Source: CAYYYG01 sp964490875
GTDB taxonomy: Bacteria; Patescibacteriota; Microgenomatia; UBA1406; GWC2-37-13
Assembly: GCA_964490875.1 (NCBI GenBank)
Contig: CAZBEF010000002.1
Span: 96,075-160,074 of the forward strand
Reading direction: 5' to 3'
Length of the DNA: 64,000 nt
In this document: positions 45,104 to 52,947 of the stretch, piece by piece
How positions within the stretch are numbered: the stretch's first letter is position 1
Layout: every line of letters begins with the position of its first letter
The notes under the pieces: generated by a model
What the model saw: only the letters and a program-made list of their open reading frames with translations
What the model was told of the DNA's origin: nothing
The model's database searches: none
Program-made: the position numbers and the translations under genes

Positions 45104-45670
45104 ATGGATCCTAAACTGAACCAGATAATCCAACAATCAATTTGGGAAGGAATTCTAAAATCCATCCCTACACTCATTCAAATCCTGTGGCCATTCTTTC
45201 TTCCTGTAATAATTATTGCTTTCATAAAAATACTATTTCAAGTTTACAAAAACCACCAACTCAGCAAAGTCGGCATGCTCGAAATAGACAAAATGTCCGG
45301 CGAAGAATTTGAATTATTCTTGGTAACCCTATTTCAAAAAATGGGATACAAAACCCAGCATGTAGGCTCTAGCATAAACGACTTCGGAGCAGACATAATT
45401 TTAGAAAAGGGGGGAGTGCGCACTGCTGTTCAGGCAAAGTGCTGGCATACCGTAATAAAAGAAAGTTCGGTGCAGGAAGTATATACTTCCATGAAGATTC
45501 ATAATTGCACTAAAGCACTGGTAGTTACCAACAACTTCTTCAGCTGGCATGCCAGGCAGCTTGCAAAAACAAACGGGGTAGAGTTATGGAACCGGACAAA
45601 ATTAACTAATGTAATTCTCAATCAGCAGAAACAAAATTCTACTTCTACAAATAAAGCAGCAAATATTTAA
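45104..45670 (+). CDS. Membrane-anchored Mrr-like restriction endonuclease
   Basis: ATG 45104 gives 188 residues (an in-frame ATG at 45035 would add 23). One hydrophobic helix lies near 22-46. A conserved restriction-endonuclease (Mrr_cat) domain follows: MSGEEFELFLVTLFQKMGY, DFGAD (Asp97) and VQAKCW (Gln110-x-Lys112), then ALVVTNNFFS. Family members cut foreign or methylated DNA. It lies next to the methylase/endonuclease pair. Confidence 0.85.
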   Translation: MDPKLNQIIQQSIWEGILKSIPTLIQILWPFFLPVIIIAFIKILFQVYKNHQLSKVGMLEIDKMSGEEFELFLVTLFQKMGYKTQHVGSSINDFGADIILEKGGVRTAVQAKCWHTVIKESSVQEVYTSMKIHNCTKALVVTNNFFSWHARQLAKTNGVELWNRTKLTNVILNQQKQNSTSTNKAANI

Positions 45671-45672
45671 CC

Positions 45673-46383
45673 TCACACAATATCCGGCAGAACGGGTGCT
45701 TCGGGATTCCTTCTAAGCATAAGAAACCCATAGGAAATAGTATCATGCCCCCAATCAGCTACAGGCAAAGCCTGATGATAAATGCCTGCATTTTGCAGCT
45801 CACAAAGCCAATTATTTATTGGAATTCCCCGTTGTTCCATTACTTCAAAAGGCGGCACTTGCATAAGCATGACACCTCCATTTGGATCCAACATATGCCA
45901 AAGCCATCCAGCAGCTTTTCTGTAAAAATCGGGTGTAGTGGGAACATAATGTAATCCTCCATACGCGCGCTCAAAAATAACATGCACCTTATCCTTGCCC
46001 AACCATTTTCTAATTTGCTTCCACGTATGAAGTGAATTGAGATCACCCTCCATTGCTTGAATTCCCAAAGATTCATTTGATAATTTTCTATTTGGCTCAA
46101 TATCCTGGACTAAACCAACCGCTAAAGCTTTTATTACTTTTTTTTCTTCTCGATATAATTTTCTATGCAACGTAGAAAGTGCGTCTGTGCCGCTCATAAG
46201 ATCTAATATCACGGGAGTTTCCTGTTTTCGGAGATATTCAAGCATACCGGGTATAAAATTATCGGCGTCGAATTGGAGAAATTCATCAAGATAACTAGTG
46301 ATGGAACTGCCCTGAATATTCCATTCAGGCAAATTTAATTCCCGATCGTATGCACGAGGATATGGGGAAAAGTTTTCTGACAT
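45673..46383 (-). CDS. SAM-dependent methyltransferase-like protein
   Basis: The protein has 236 residues. VILDLMSGTDALSTL matches the glycine-rich AdoMet-binding motif I, and VHVIFERAYGGLHYVP with LDPNGGVMLMQVPPF resembles motifs II and III of class I methyltransferases. The target is unknown. TATAAT lies 5 nt before the ATG, with an upstream sequence nearly the same as that of the 36003 gene. Confidence 0.7.
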   Translation of the reverse strand: MSENFSPYPRAYDRELNLPEWNIQGSSITSYLDEFLQFDADNFIPGMLEYLRKQETPVILDLMSGTDALSTLHRKLYREEKKVIKALAVGLVQDIEPNRKLSNESLGIQAMEGDLNSLHTWKQIRKWLGKDKVHVIFERAYGGLHYVPTTPDFYRKAAGWLWHMLDPNGGVMLMQVPPFEVMEQRGIPINNWLCELQNAGIYHQALPVADWGHDTISYGFLMLRRNPEAPVLPDIV

Positions 46384-46523
46384 ACGATATTATACTATAG
46401 GTCTATTTAATATTCAATAATACCTGAATTAATATTTTTAAATAGCAATCCAGATAGCACCATTTGTAGCTTATAGTCCATTGAAATATAAAACAAATAA
46501 TTTAATATGTATCTATTTACTTA

Positions 46524-46582
46524 AAGATTCTGGATAAGAAATTTCTTCACTAATCGCGAAGAAAATCTTACCAGAATGACAA
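46524..46582. repeat. Degenerate palindromic repeat
   Basis: ATTCTGGATAAGAAATTTCTTC and its imperfect complement GAAGAAAATCTTACCAGAAT form a long stem around CACTAATCGC, resembling decayed family A tips. Noncoding. Confidence 0.6.
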
Positions 46583-46600
46583 AGATAGAGGATTCTTAAT

Positions 46601-46699
46601 ATGTTAAATGATCCAATAATTCAGATGGTACTTTTTGGTTCCGGTTTAGTAATATCTGTATTCGTCTTCAAATACATCTACGAACATTATCCGTGGTAA
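46601..46699 (+). CDS. Very small single-helix membrane protein
   Basis: The protein has 32 residues: LNDPIIQMVLFGSGLVISVF followed by KYIYEHYPW. The composition (one clean helix, charged and aromatic tail) looks coding, but no other support exists. It lies between a repeat and the FtsK-gamma-like gene. Confidence 0.4.
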   Translation: MLNDPIIQMVLFGSGLVISVFVFKYIYEHYPW

Positions 46700-46766
46700 A
46701 CGCGGCAACTTCTTAAAAAAATTAAAAACCCAAACTAAAACTTTTGTGCTACAATGAACAGAGCCT

Positions 46767-47315
46767 ATGGACAAAATCGATAAAATAATTCGGCTTCTTT
46801 CTAAAATAGAAAAACGCATTGACGAAGTAGAAAAAAGGGTGAATGCGCTTATACCTGAAGAAACAAATACCAGAACGATCGACGATTCTGCCGATCCATT
46901 ATTGCCAGACGCAATAAACTATATTCTCGAAAAACAATCCGTAAATTCTGCCGACCTTCAGGAATTTTTAGATATTGGTTATGCACGAACCATGCGGATT
47001 CTGGATGAACTATGTGAACTCGGGTTTATCGAAGAATTCGATTCCGGTGTTGATACCCAAATAATAAAAAAAGATTCTCCAACTGTAAATAAACCTTCGT
47101 CCAATCAGTCTCAGATTGTTGAGGCAGTAAAAATTGTCAAAAATTCGGATACGATTAGTGCGGCTATGCTTCAGCGAAAACTAAAAATTGGCTATGCACG
47201 CGCTGCTGTAATTCTGGATGAACTCGAAGAGTTAGGATATATTGCAGCTGCAGAAGGATCTAGGCCGAGAAAAGTTCTTCATAAAAATAGAAACAAGACT
47301 ACCGCGAAAAATTAG
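46767..47315 (+). CDS. Tandem FtsK-gamma-like winged-helix protein
   Basis: The protein has 182 residues: a short coiled segment (1-30), then two copies of a winged helix (about 46-95 and 117-171). Each has the FtsK-gamma recognition pattern: LQEFLDIGYARTMRILDEL and LQRKLKIGYARAAVILDEL, and the second continues EGSRPRKVL as in FtsK. FtsK-gamma binds KOPS DNA and activates XerD, but here no ATPase motor is attached. A XerC/D-like gene lies at 32546. TACAAT lies 11 nt before the ATG. Confidence 0.88.
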   Translation: MDKIDKIIRLLSKIEKRIDEVEKRVNALIPEETNTRTIDDSADPLLPDAINYILEKQSVNSADLQEFLDIGYARTMRILDELCELGFIEEFDSGVDTQIIKKDSPTVNKPSSNQSQIVEAVKIVKNSDTISAAMLQRKLKIGYARAAVILDELEELGYIAAAEGSRPRKVLHKNRNKTTAKN

Positions 47316-47354
47316 TTGAAAAAACTACAGTTCTGCTACAATGAAGATAGTACT

Positions 47355-47582
47355 ATGGACAATAGTTATGAAATACGCAAAGATACCGTTAACCTACTCT
47401 CACATTATTTAGGTGAGCATCTCGGTATCATTTTCGAAGACGGGTATGGCGACGAAATTCTACCTGTTTATTTACACAACGCCTATTTACTGCTCCTTGA
47501 TCATATTGGACAACCAAAAGCAAAAGAAGAAATAGATAAAATTCTTTCAAAAAATTCTAAAACATCTATAAGCTATGAATAA
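47355..47582 (+). CDS. Hypothetical small acidic protein
   Basis: ATG 47355 (75 residues) is preferred over in-frame TTG 47316, as TACAAT lies upstream. The protein is soluble, all-helical in appearance (TVNLLSHYLGEHLGIIFEDG, IDKILSKNS), without recognised domains. It lies between the FtsK-gamma protein and a membrane protein that it overlaps by 8 bp. Confidence 0.65.
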   Translation: MDNSYEIRKDTVNLLSHYLGEHLGIIFEDGYGDEILPVYLHNAYLLLLDHIGQPKAKEEIDKILSKNSKTSISYE

Positions 47583-48405
47583 AAACATAAGAATAATAGG
47601 ATTTATTGGTTTTTGTATAGCCGCATGGACAACGTATTGGATACTTCCGGCAGGAGAGACAAAGATACTGCTGCAATATGTTTTTGTTCTATCCTCGCTT
47701 ATACTTGCGGTCGCGGGCGGAGCGTATTCGTTGTATAAATATGGAACTCAGGGCACAAAAGCCAATACATTATTGCTTCTTACCGGCGGAATGTTCTGCT
47801 GGCTTGTGGGTGAATCTATCTGGACCTATTATGAATATTATCTGAAAATCGATCCCTTTCCATCGCTTGCAGACATATGCTATCTTATGGCATACCCGTT
47901 GTTTTTCTTAGCTCTCATACGAGAACTGTGGCTCAGCAGAGTAAACTGGAAAACATTGAGCAAAAGCCTTATATTCATGATTATAATGTCTTCATTACTA
48001 CTGATCGGAATTGTTTTATATTTCGGCGTTTACTTGGCGTATAAACCCGACGAAGTGCTTCTTACCAATAGTATAGCCATCAGTTACGGCATTGCAGATT
48101 TGGTGCTTATTGTGGCTTCTATGCTGTTGCTTATTCTGGCGTGGGAATTTAAGGGCGGCGAACTTTCACGAATTTGGATGACATTATTTGTCAGTTTTTT
48201 TCTAACATTAACATCTGATATTTTATTTGCGGTTTTTACGAAGGTATACCATGAGCAAGGTTCATTTTATAGAAGCCTTACCGACTCAATTTGGATTCTC
48301 GCGTATATGTTTTTTGCGTATGCGCTCTTTAATTTCGGTTTTTCCATTGGTTCAGCCGAAAAAACACTTCAGAGACTTCTGAAAGATAAACCCGCTCCGA
48401 AATAA
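47575..48405 (+). CDS. Seven- to eight-helix membrane protein
   Basis: The protein has 276 residues with helices from about residue 5 to 260 and only short loops. EWNIP-type motifs are absent; WTYYEYYLKIDPFPSLADIC lies between helices 3 and 4. The layout resembles the 7TM sensor domains placed before diguanylate cyclases, but no catalytic domain follows. The function is unknown. Confidence 0.65.
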   Translation: MNKNIRIIGFIGFCIAAWTTYWILPAGETKILLQYVFVLSSLILAVAGGAYSLYKYGTQGTKANTLLLLTGGMFCWLVGESIWTYYEYYLKIDPFPSLADICYLMAYPLFFLALIRELWLSRVNWKTLSKSLIFMIIMSSLLLIGIVLYFGVYLAYKPDEVLLTNSIAISYGIADLVLIVASMLLLILAWEFKGGELSRIWMTLFVSFFLTLTSDILFAVFTKVYHEQGSFYRSLTDSIWILAYMFFAYALFNFGFSIGSAEKTLQRLLKDKPAPK

Positions 48406-48412
48406 AAACCAA

Positions 48413-48542
48413 CGTCATTGCGAGGAGTGAGGAACGAACGACGTGGCAATCCCATTACCAATAATCCTAAGGTTGTAATCTCACGAGTGCTTTAACCATG
48501 GGTCTGTATTAATGGGATTGCTTCGCTACGCTCGCAATGACG
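48413..48542. repeat. Interspersed palindromic repeat, family A copy 4 (inverted)
   Basis: The element reads the family A core in reverse: TCACGAGTGCTTTAACCATG after TTGTAATC, with tips CGTCATTGCGAGGA and CTCGCAATGACG. It fills the gap between the membrane protein and the EEP nuclease. Confidence 0.9.
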
Positions 48543-48564
48543 TGTATCTTGATATAATAATAAG

Positions 48565-49317
48565 ATGGACACCTCAATTAAACTCATTACTCTGAATATA
48601 GAAGGAGACAGGCATTTGGACCGCGTTATTCCATTTCTGCAGAAAGAAAACGCGCATGTGGTGTGTCTTCAGGAAGTTCTGCAGTCTAATGTAGAGCTTC
48701 TCAAAAAAGAACTGCAGATGTTTGGCGAATACGAACCGACGCTTGCATATAAAGAACCAAAAGATTTTAAAGGCCTTCTTACTTTAACACGGATGAAACC
48801 GACAGCGATTACAAAAGAATATTATGCAAAAGCAGAAGGAGATATCCCAGTTTTTACCGGTAATCTTGAATTCAATCTCAATAGACTCCTTATGACTATT
48901 GAAATAGTAAAAGACGATACACCCTTCAAAATAATCAATACTCACTTTACCTGGACAAAAGACGGCATGCCGAATGATACCCAGCGCAGAGATTTTGGAG
49001 CGATGACAAAACTTCTTGAAAAGCATGGAGAATTTGTATTGTGCGGCGACTTTAACATGCCGCGCGGATTGGGCCTGTGGGACGAACTTGCCAAGATGTA
49101 CAAAGATAATATTCCGAGTAATGTGATAACGACTCTTGACGAAAACCTGCACAAAGTGAAAAGCTTGCGGTATGTCGTAGACGGCATGTTCAGTTCAAAA
49201 GATTATATGGTGTCTGATGTCAATATATTCGATGGAATAAGCGATCACAAGGCAGTAATTGGGACAGTAAAGTTGTGTCATCCCGACGAAGGTCGGGATC
49301 CCTTAACTCAAAGATGA
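48565..49317 (+). CDS. Endonuclease/exonuclease/phosphatase (EEP) family protein
   Basis: The protein has 250 residues. LITLNIEGDRHLD, VVCLQEVLQ (metal Glu), INTHFTW (His), VLCGDFNMPRG (Asp-x-Asn) and GISDHKAVIG (Asp-His) are all EEP motifs. The substrate may be nucleic acid, phosphoinositide or sphingomyelin-like lipid. TATAAT lies exactly 6 nt before the ATG. The last ~13 residues and the stop codon lie inside a family B repeat, so the original C-terminus was replaced by repeat sequence. Confidence 0.9.
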   Translation: MDTSIKLITLNIEGDRHLDRVIPFLQKENAHVVCLQEVLQSNVELLKKELQMFGEYEPTLAYKEPKDFKGLLTLTRMKPTAITKEYYAKAEGDIPVFTGNLEFNLNRLLMTIEIVKDDTPFKIINTHFTWTKDGMPNDTQRRDFGAMTKLLEKHGEFVLCGDFNMPRGLGLWDELAKMYKDNIPSNVITTLDENLHKVKSLRYVVDGMFSSKDYMVSDVNIFDGISDHKAVIGTVKLCHPDEGRDPLTQR

Positions 49318-49379
49318 ACTTCTTGGGATGCCGAAACAAGCTATAGCACTCAGCGATTAGCTGGGTGTTCGGCATGACA
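49277..49379. repeat. Palindromic repeat, family B copy 2 (inverted)
   Basis: GTCATCCCGACGAAGGTCGG at left, and a right part GCCGAAACAAGCTATAGCAC then TCAGCGATTAGCTGGGTG, the reverse complement of copy 1 at 36672. The first ~40 bp overlap the end of the EEP nuclease gene. Confidence 0.9.
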
Positions 49380-49401
49380 ATTTATCTGATACAATAATTT
49401 T

Positions 49402-49929
49402 ATGCGTGTTGTCATAACTTCTACCAACCCTGTTAAACGAAACGCTGCTAAAAAAGCCTTTGCTCTAATTTTCCCAGAAACCCTTTTCGATTTCCAGGAA
49501 ATTTCTGTTCCATCCGGCGTACGCGAACAGCCAATTTCGGAAGAAGAAACTTTGCAGGGCGCAAAAAACAGAGTCGCCAACGCAATAAAACAAATTCCCG
49601 GCGCCGAATTCTACATAGGCATGGAAGGGGGAGTGGAGTTAAAAAAAGAAGTTATGGAGTCGTTTGCATGGATATTCATTCAAAGAAAAGATGGAAAGAC
49701 AGGGACGGGCCGCACCGGCACCTTTTTTCTTCCAAAAAAATTATCCGATTTAATTCTGAAAGGTACAGAACTCGGGCAGGCCGATGACATTGTGTTTGGT
49801 CAGAATAATACGAAGCAAAAAATGGGAACAGTGGGTGTACTTACAAAAAATGTGATTGACCGGACAGAATACTATAAACAAGCAGTTATCTTCGCTCTTA
49901 TTCCGTTTATCAATCCGGAATTATATTAA
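49402..49929 (+). CDS. yjjX: Inosine/xanthosine triphosphatase (YjjX/DUF84)
   Basis: The protein has 175 residues. VITSTNPVKRNAAKKAF, SVPSGVREQPISEEETLQGA and FYIGMEGG are characteristic of the YjjX family, which removes non-canonical purine nucleotides. TACAAT lies exactly 6 nt before the ATG. The stop is 1 bp from the convergent 49931 gene. Confidence 0.92.
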   Translation: MRVVITSTNPVKRNAAKKAFALIFPETLFDFQEISVPSGVREQPISEEETLQGAKNRVANAIKQIPGAEFYIGMEGGVELKKEVMESFAWIFIQRKDGKTGTGRTGTFFLPKKLSDLILKGTELGQADDIVFGQNNTKQKMGTVGVLTKNVIDRTEYYKQAVIFALIPFINPELY

Positions 49930-49930
49930 A

Positions 49931-50137
49931 TTAAAGAATCTCGCGCAGATTATCGATAAAATCGGAGCCTTTCCGAAATGGAGCAGCAACTTCTTCGGCT
50001 TTCTTTTCAACAAATTTCTTAAGCTCGACAACCTTTACGGCAACAAAAATTATCAGGGCAATAAGCGCCACGGCTCCAACAATAAGAAGAGACATAAATA
50101 TAATTGCCATTAAGTAAAACACTGATGCTAGATCCAT
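49931..50137 (-). CDS. Small single-helix membrane protein
   Basis: The protein has 68 residues. A strong hydrophobic helix (about 6-33) is followed by a charged, amphipathic tail (VELKKFVEKKAEEVAAPFRK). TATAAT lies 8 nt before the ATG. The shape is like YtxH or DUF948-type proteins, but the assignment is uncertain. Confidence 0.6.
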   Translation of the reverse strand: MDLASVFYLMAIIFMSLLIVGAVALIALIIFVAVKVVELKKFVEKKAEEVAAPFRKGSDFIDNLREIL

Positions 50138-50485
50138 ATATTTTCATTATACTAAATAAAACCTATAGATCTGCTCAAATTCTTTCTTTAGATTACACGC
50201 GCAAAACAGTATGTATGTACGCAGCTTTCCTTACGATAGGCCCTCAAAAAACATGTTGTTCATAACCATCGTAATTTTGAAAAAATATGTTCGTCCGTAG
50301 ATTCGTGCAGAAACTAACGTTACTAAACAAATTTAAGCAGGTCTATAAGTTCTGAATATAAGTATATCATACATATTCTCAATGTAAAGCGGAGTTTTGT
50401 TCTTACTTACCTATTACGAGGCTTTCATTCTAACCTCCACAACAAACTGTATACTCGGCATATTAAAAATTTACTTAATATACAT
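50138..50485. other. Intergenic region with no gene seen
   Basis: A 348-bp gap between divergent genes. No supported open frame or strong hairpin was seen. A TATACT at about 50450 and the TTTACTTAATATA stretch before ATG 50486 are candidate promoter elements of the DUF892 gene. The length suggests regulation. Confidence 0.45.
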
Positions 50486-50983
50486 ATGAGTAATTCCATG
50501 ACAACGCTGCAGGACTTGTTTACCCACGAACTTGCAGATTTATACAGTGCCGAAAAACAGATTTTAGTGGCGCTTCCCGAAATGATAAAAGTTACCTCCG
50601 ACCCAAAACTGAAAGAAGGGTTTGAAATGCATTTGAAAGAGACAGAAGAGCAGAAAAAACGCTTGGAAGAATTGTGTGATGCAGAAGGTATAAAACTGGA
50701 GAATGTTACCTGCAAAGGTATGAAAGGTGTTATCGATGAAGGCAAAGAACTCATGAAGATGAAGGCAGAGCCGGAAGTGTTAGATGCAGGGTTGATCATT
50801 GCTGCCCAGCGAGTAGAACATTATGAAATAGCCGGGTACGGATCTGCAGCGGCACATGCTAAGCAGCTGGGGATGGAGAATGCGGCAGAAATGCTAGCAA
50901 AAACGCTTGAAGAAGAAAAGGCCACCGACGAAAAACTGACAAAGCTTGCTGAAGCTATAGTCAATAAAAAGGCAGAAAACTAA
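50486..50983 (+). CDS. Ferritin-like DUF892 protein (YciE/YciF type)
   Basis: The protein has 165 residues. LQDLFTHELADLYSAEKQIL and FEMHLKETEEQKKRLEEL match the first two helices of the YciE/YciF four-helix bundle, with paired Glu/His metal-ligand positions; HYEIAGYGSAAAHAKQLG follows. Family members respond to stress and may bind a di-iron centre. Confidence 0.9.
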   Translation: MSNSMTTLQDLFTHELADLYSAEKQILVALPEMIKVTSDPKLKEGFEMHLKETEEQKKRLEELCDAEGIKLENVTCKGMKGVIDEGKELMKMKAEPEVLDAGLIIAAQRVEHYEIAGYGSAAAHAKQLGMENAAEMLAKTLEEEKATDEKLTKLAEAIVNKKAEN

Positions 50984-50995
50984 AAAATTTATGTT

Positions 50996-51099
50996 AAAGG
51001 ATCGCTTGAATACGTCGCGTGTGCGCACGTCTCAAGTCCCGTCGGAGACGCGGGACAATGAGCCTGCTCCCCGCGAGTATTCTTCGCGATCCTTTTTTT
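50996..51099. terminator. Structured ~100-bp repeat, family C copy 2, terminator-like
   Basis: The ends AAAGGATCGC and GCGATCCTTT pair perfectly and are followed by a T run; GAATAC/GTATTC forms an inner stem. The core (CGTGTGCGCACGTCTCAAG, CCCGTCGGAGACGCGGGAC) is the inverted copy of 27363-27460. As a T-tailed hairpin just after the DUF892 stop it could terminate transcription. Confidence 0.75.
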
Positions 51100-51112
51100 A
51101 TATAATTAATTT

Positions 51113-51724
51113 ATGAACGACAGTATCATCCGCCATTTCAAAGAAAACGATCCAATACTCCACGAATGGATTCACAAAATCGAAAAACTGGAGCCATTCA
51201 CACCTCTTACCTCCGACAAATTCTTTGCTCGGCTCTGCGACGACATAGTAAGCCAGCAGCTTTCTGGAAAAGCAGCCGCAACCATTTTCACCCGGTTCGA
51301 ATCACTTTTCAAAAATAAACATATCAACCCCGAAGAACTTCTAAAAATTCCTCACGAAAAACTCCGCGCCGCCGGACTTTCGAATGCAAAAGCAAATTAT
51401 GTCAAAAACCTAGCGCAGCATGTTATTGAAGGCAGATTGGATTTGGCAAAATTGCCTGAACTCGATGATGAAGCCATAATTTCGGCACTCACACAGGTAA
51501 AAGGAATTGGCCGCTGGACTGCCGAAATGTTTCTGATATTTTCATTGGGAAGAGGCGACGTTTTTTCGCACGGCGATTTAGGATTACGAAATGGACTCAA
51601 AAAGATGTATGGATTCAAACGCGAACCTTCAAAAAAACGAATTGAATCCATCGTAAAAAAATGGAGTCCGTACCGCAGCTTTGCGAGCCGCGTTTTATGG
51701 AAGAGTCTGGAAATAGAAGAATAG
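51113..51724 (+). CDS. DNA-3-methyladenine glycosylase II-like (HhH-GPD)
   Basis: The protein has 203 residues. DDIVSQQLSGKAA, then LTQVKGIGRWTAEMFLIFSL is the helix-hairpin-helix, and FSHGDLGLRNG carries the catalytic Asp of AlkA-type enzymes. It removes alkylated bases. TATAAT lies 6 nt before the ATG. Without AlkA's N-terminal domain it resembles the short bacterial/archaeal type. Confidence 0.94.
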   Translation: MNDSIIRHFKENDPILHEWIHKIEKLEPFTPLTSDKFFARLCDDIVSQQLSGKAAATIFTRFESLFKNKHINPEELLKIPHEKLRAAGLSNAKANYVKNLAQHVIEGRLDLAKLPELDDEAIISALTQVKGIGRWTAEMFLIFSLGRGDVFSHGDLGLRNGLKKMYGFKREPSKKRIESIVKKWSPYRSFASRVLWKSLEIEE

Positions 51725-51741
51725 CTTACTATAATGAACAT

Positions 51742-52908
51742 ATGCAATTGATAAAAAGAATCGGGATATTCCTAATATTTTTTGTCTGCCTAGTGATATT
51801 ACATGCGCCACAAGCATTTGCGCAGATAAACGGAGGATTTGGCGCAATGGGCGACAGCAACACCGATGAATTCCGCGCCGATGATAACCGCGGGGGAGCA
51901 TACTCGGCAGTCACCTTCAACTGGCTGGAGCAGCTTGTAAAAAGCCGTAGTATGAATTTTGGTCCATGGGGTACGTGGGGCGGAGTGAGAAGATCGGGAT
52001 ATCAGTATAATTTTGCACGATCAGGAGCAACAACATCGAGTCTGATTACCGATGGACAGCATACACAGCTTGCGGCATTAGTCCAGAATGGATCGGTTCA
52101 ATATGTGTATATGGCAGTGGGGTATAACGACTTTGCCCAATATAACAATACAGATGGATATGCGCCTATTTATAACGGAACACTCAGCGGCTCCGTTCTG
52201 GACAGTAAAATTCAAAAAATGCTTTCGAACATTGAAACTGCAATATCTACAATAACCGCTTCGGGTAAAGCAAAAATGATGATTGCCACTATTCCCAATC
52301 CCGAAAATAATGCCGCAGTAGTGCAAAGTTTTCCCGATCCCATTAAACGCCAAAAAGTTACCGATGCCGTAAAAAAAGTAAACGATGGCATTGTTAGTTT
52401 AGCTGCCGGGAAACAAATTGCTGTTTTTAATTTGGACATTGAATTTCAACAGATTCTGAATCAATATGTTCCGCTCGGATATGTACCGGTTGGCGCCGAA
52501 AAAATACTCTTTACCTCCGGTGATGAGCCGCATCATGCTATTCTGGGAGACACAATTCATGTCGGTACCGTAATGAGCGGAGTTTATGCCAATGCAGTAA
52601 TCAAAAAAATGAATAGTGTCTGGCAGATCAATATTACACCAATGACGGATGAAGAAATTCTCGCAAACGGAGGAATTATCGCCAGTGTTTCTCCCACCAT
52701 TCCACCTTCTATTTCACCAACATCGGGTGCATGTGCGTTAAAACCGCAGGGAGACGCCGACTGCAGCGGGATAATGAATCTAACTGATTTCGAAATCTGG
52801 AGAAAAGAATTTACTCAGACATTAAATACAAAAACCGCCGACTTTAACGCCAGCGGTTCTGTAGATATTGTTGATTTTGAAATCTGGAGAAAATCTTTTT
52901 TGAAATAA
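51742..52908 (+). CDS. Secreted SGNH/GDSL hydrolase with C-terminal dockerin-like pair
   Basis: From ATG 51742 (388 residues), chosen for TATAAT 6 nt upstream; an in-frame ATG at 51661 lies inside the glycosylase gene. The signal peptide ends AFA near residue 27. GAMGDSNTDEF supplies the catalytic Ser39 of SGNH enzymes. Residues ~331-388 carry two dockerin-type calcium repeats (GDADCSGIMNLTDFEIW and ADFNASGSVDIVDFEIW). It is probably an esterase or acetylxylan/peptidoglycan deacetylase anchored through the dockerin. Confidence 0.9.
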   Translation: MQLIKRIGIFLIFFVCLVILHAPQAFAQINGGFGAMGDSNTDEFRADDNRGGAYSAVTFNWLEQLVKSRSMNFGPWGTWGGVRRSGYQYNFARSGATTSSLITDGQHTQLAALVQNGSVQYVYMAVGYNDFAQYNNTDGYAPIYNGTLSGSVLDSKIQKMLSNIETAISTITASGKAKMMIATIPNPENNAAVVQSFPDPIKRQKVTDAVKKVNDGIVSLAAGKQIAVFNLDIEFQQILNQYVPLGYVPVGAEKILFTSGDEPHHAILGDTIHVGTVMSGVYANAVIKKMNSVWQINITPMTDEEILANGGIIASVSPTIPPSISPTSGACALKPQGDADCSGIMNLTDFEIWRKEFTQTLNTKTADFNASGSVDIVDFEIWRKSFLK

Positions 52909-52910
52909 GC

Positions 52911-52935
52911 AGGGAACGGTTTAAAACCGCTCCCT
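52911..52935. terminator. Bidirectional hairpin terminator
   Basis: AGGGAACGGTTTTAAAACCG continuing CTCCCT forms a near-perfect stem between convergent genes ending at 52908 and 52948. It is one of few convergent junctions in the window with room for a terminator. Confidence 0.65.
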
Positions 52936-52947
52936 ACAAATTTACTA

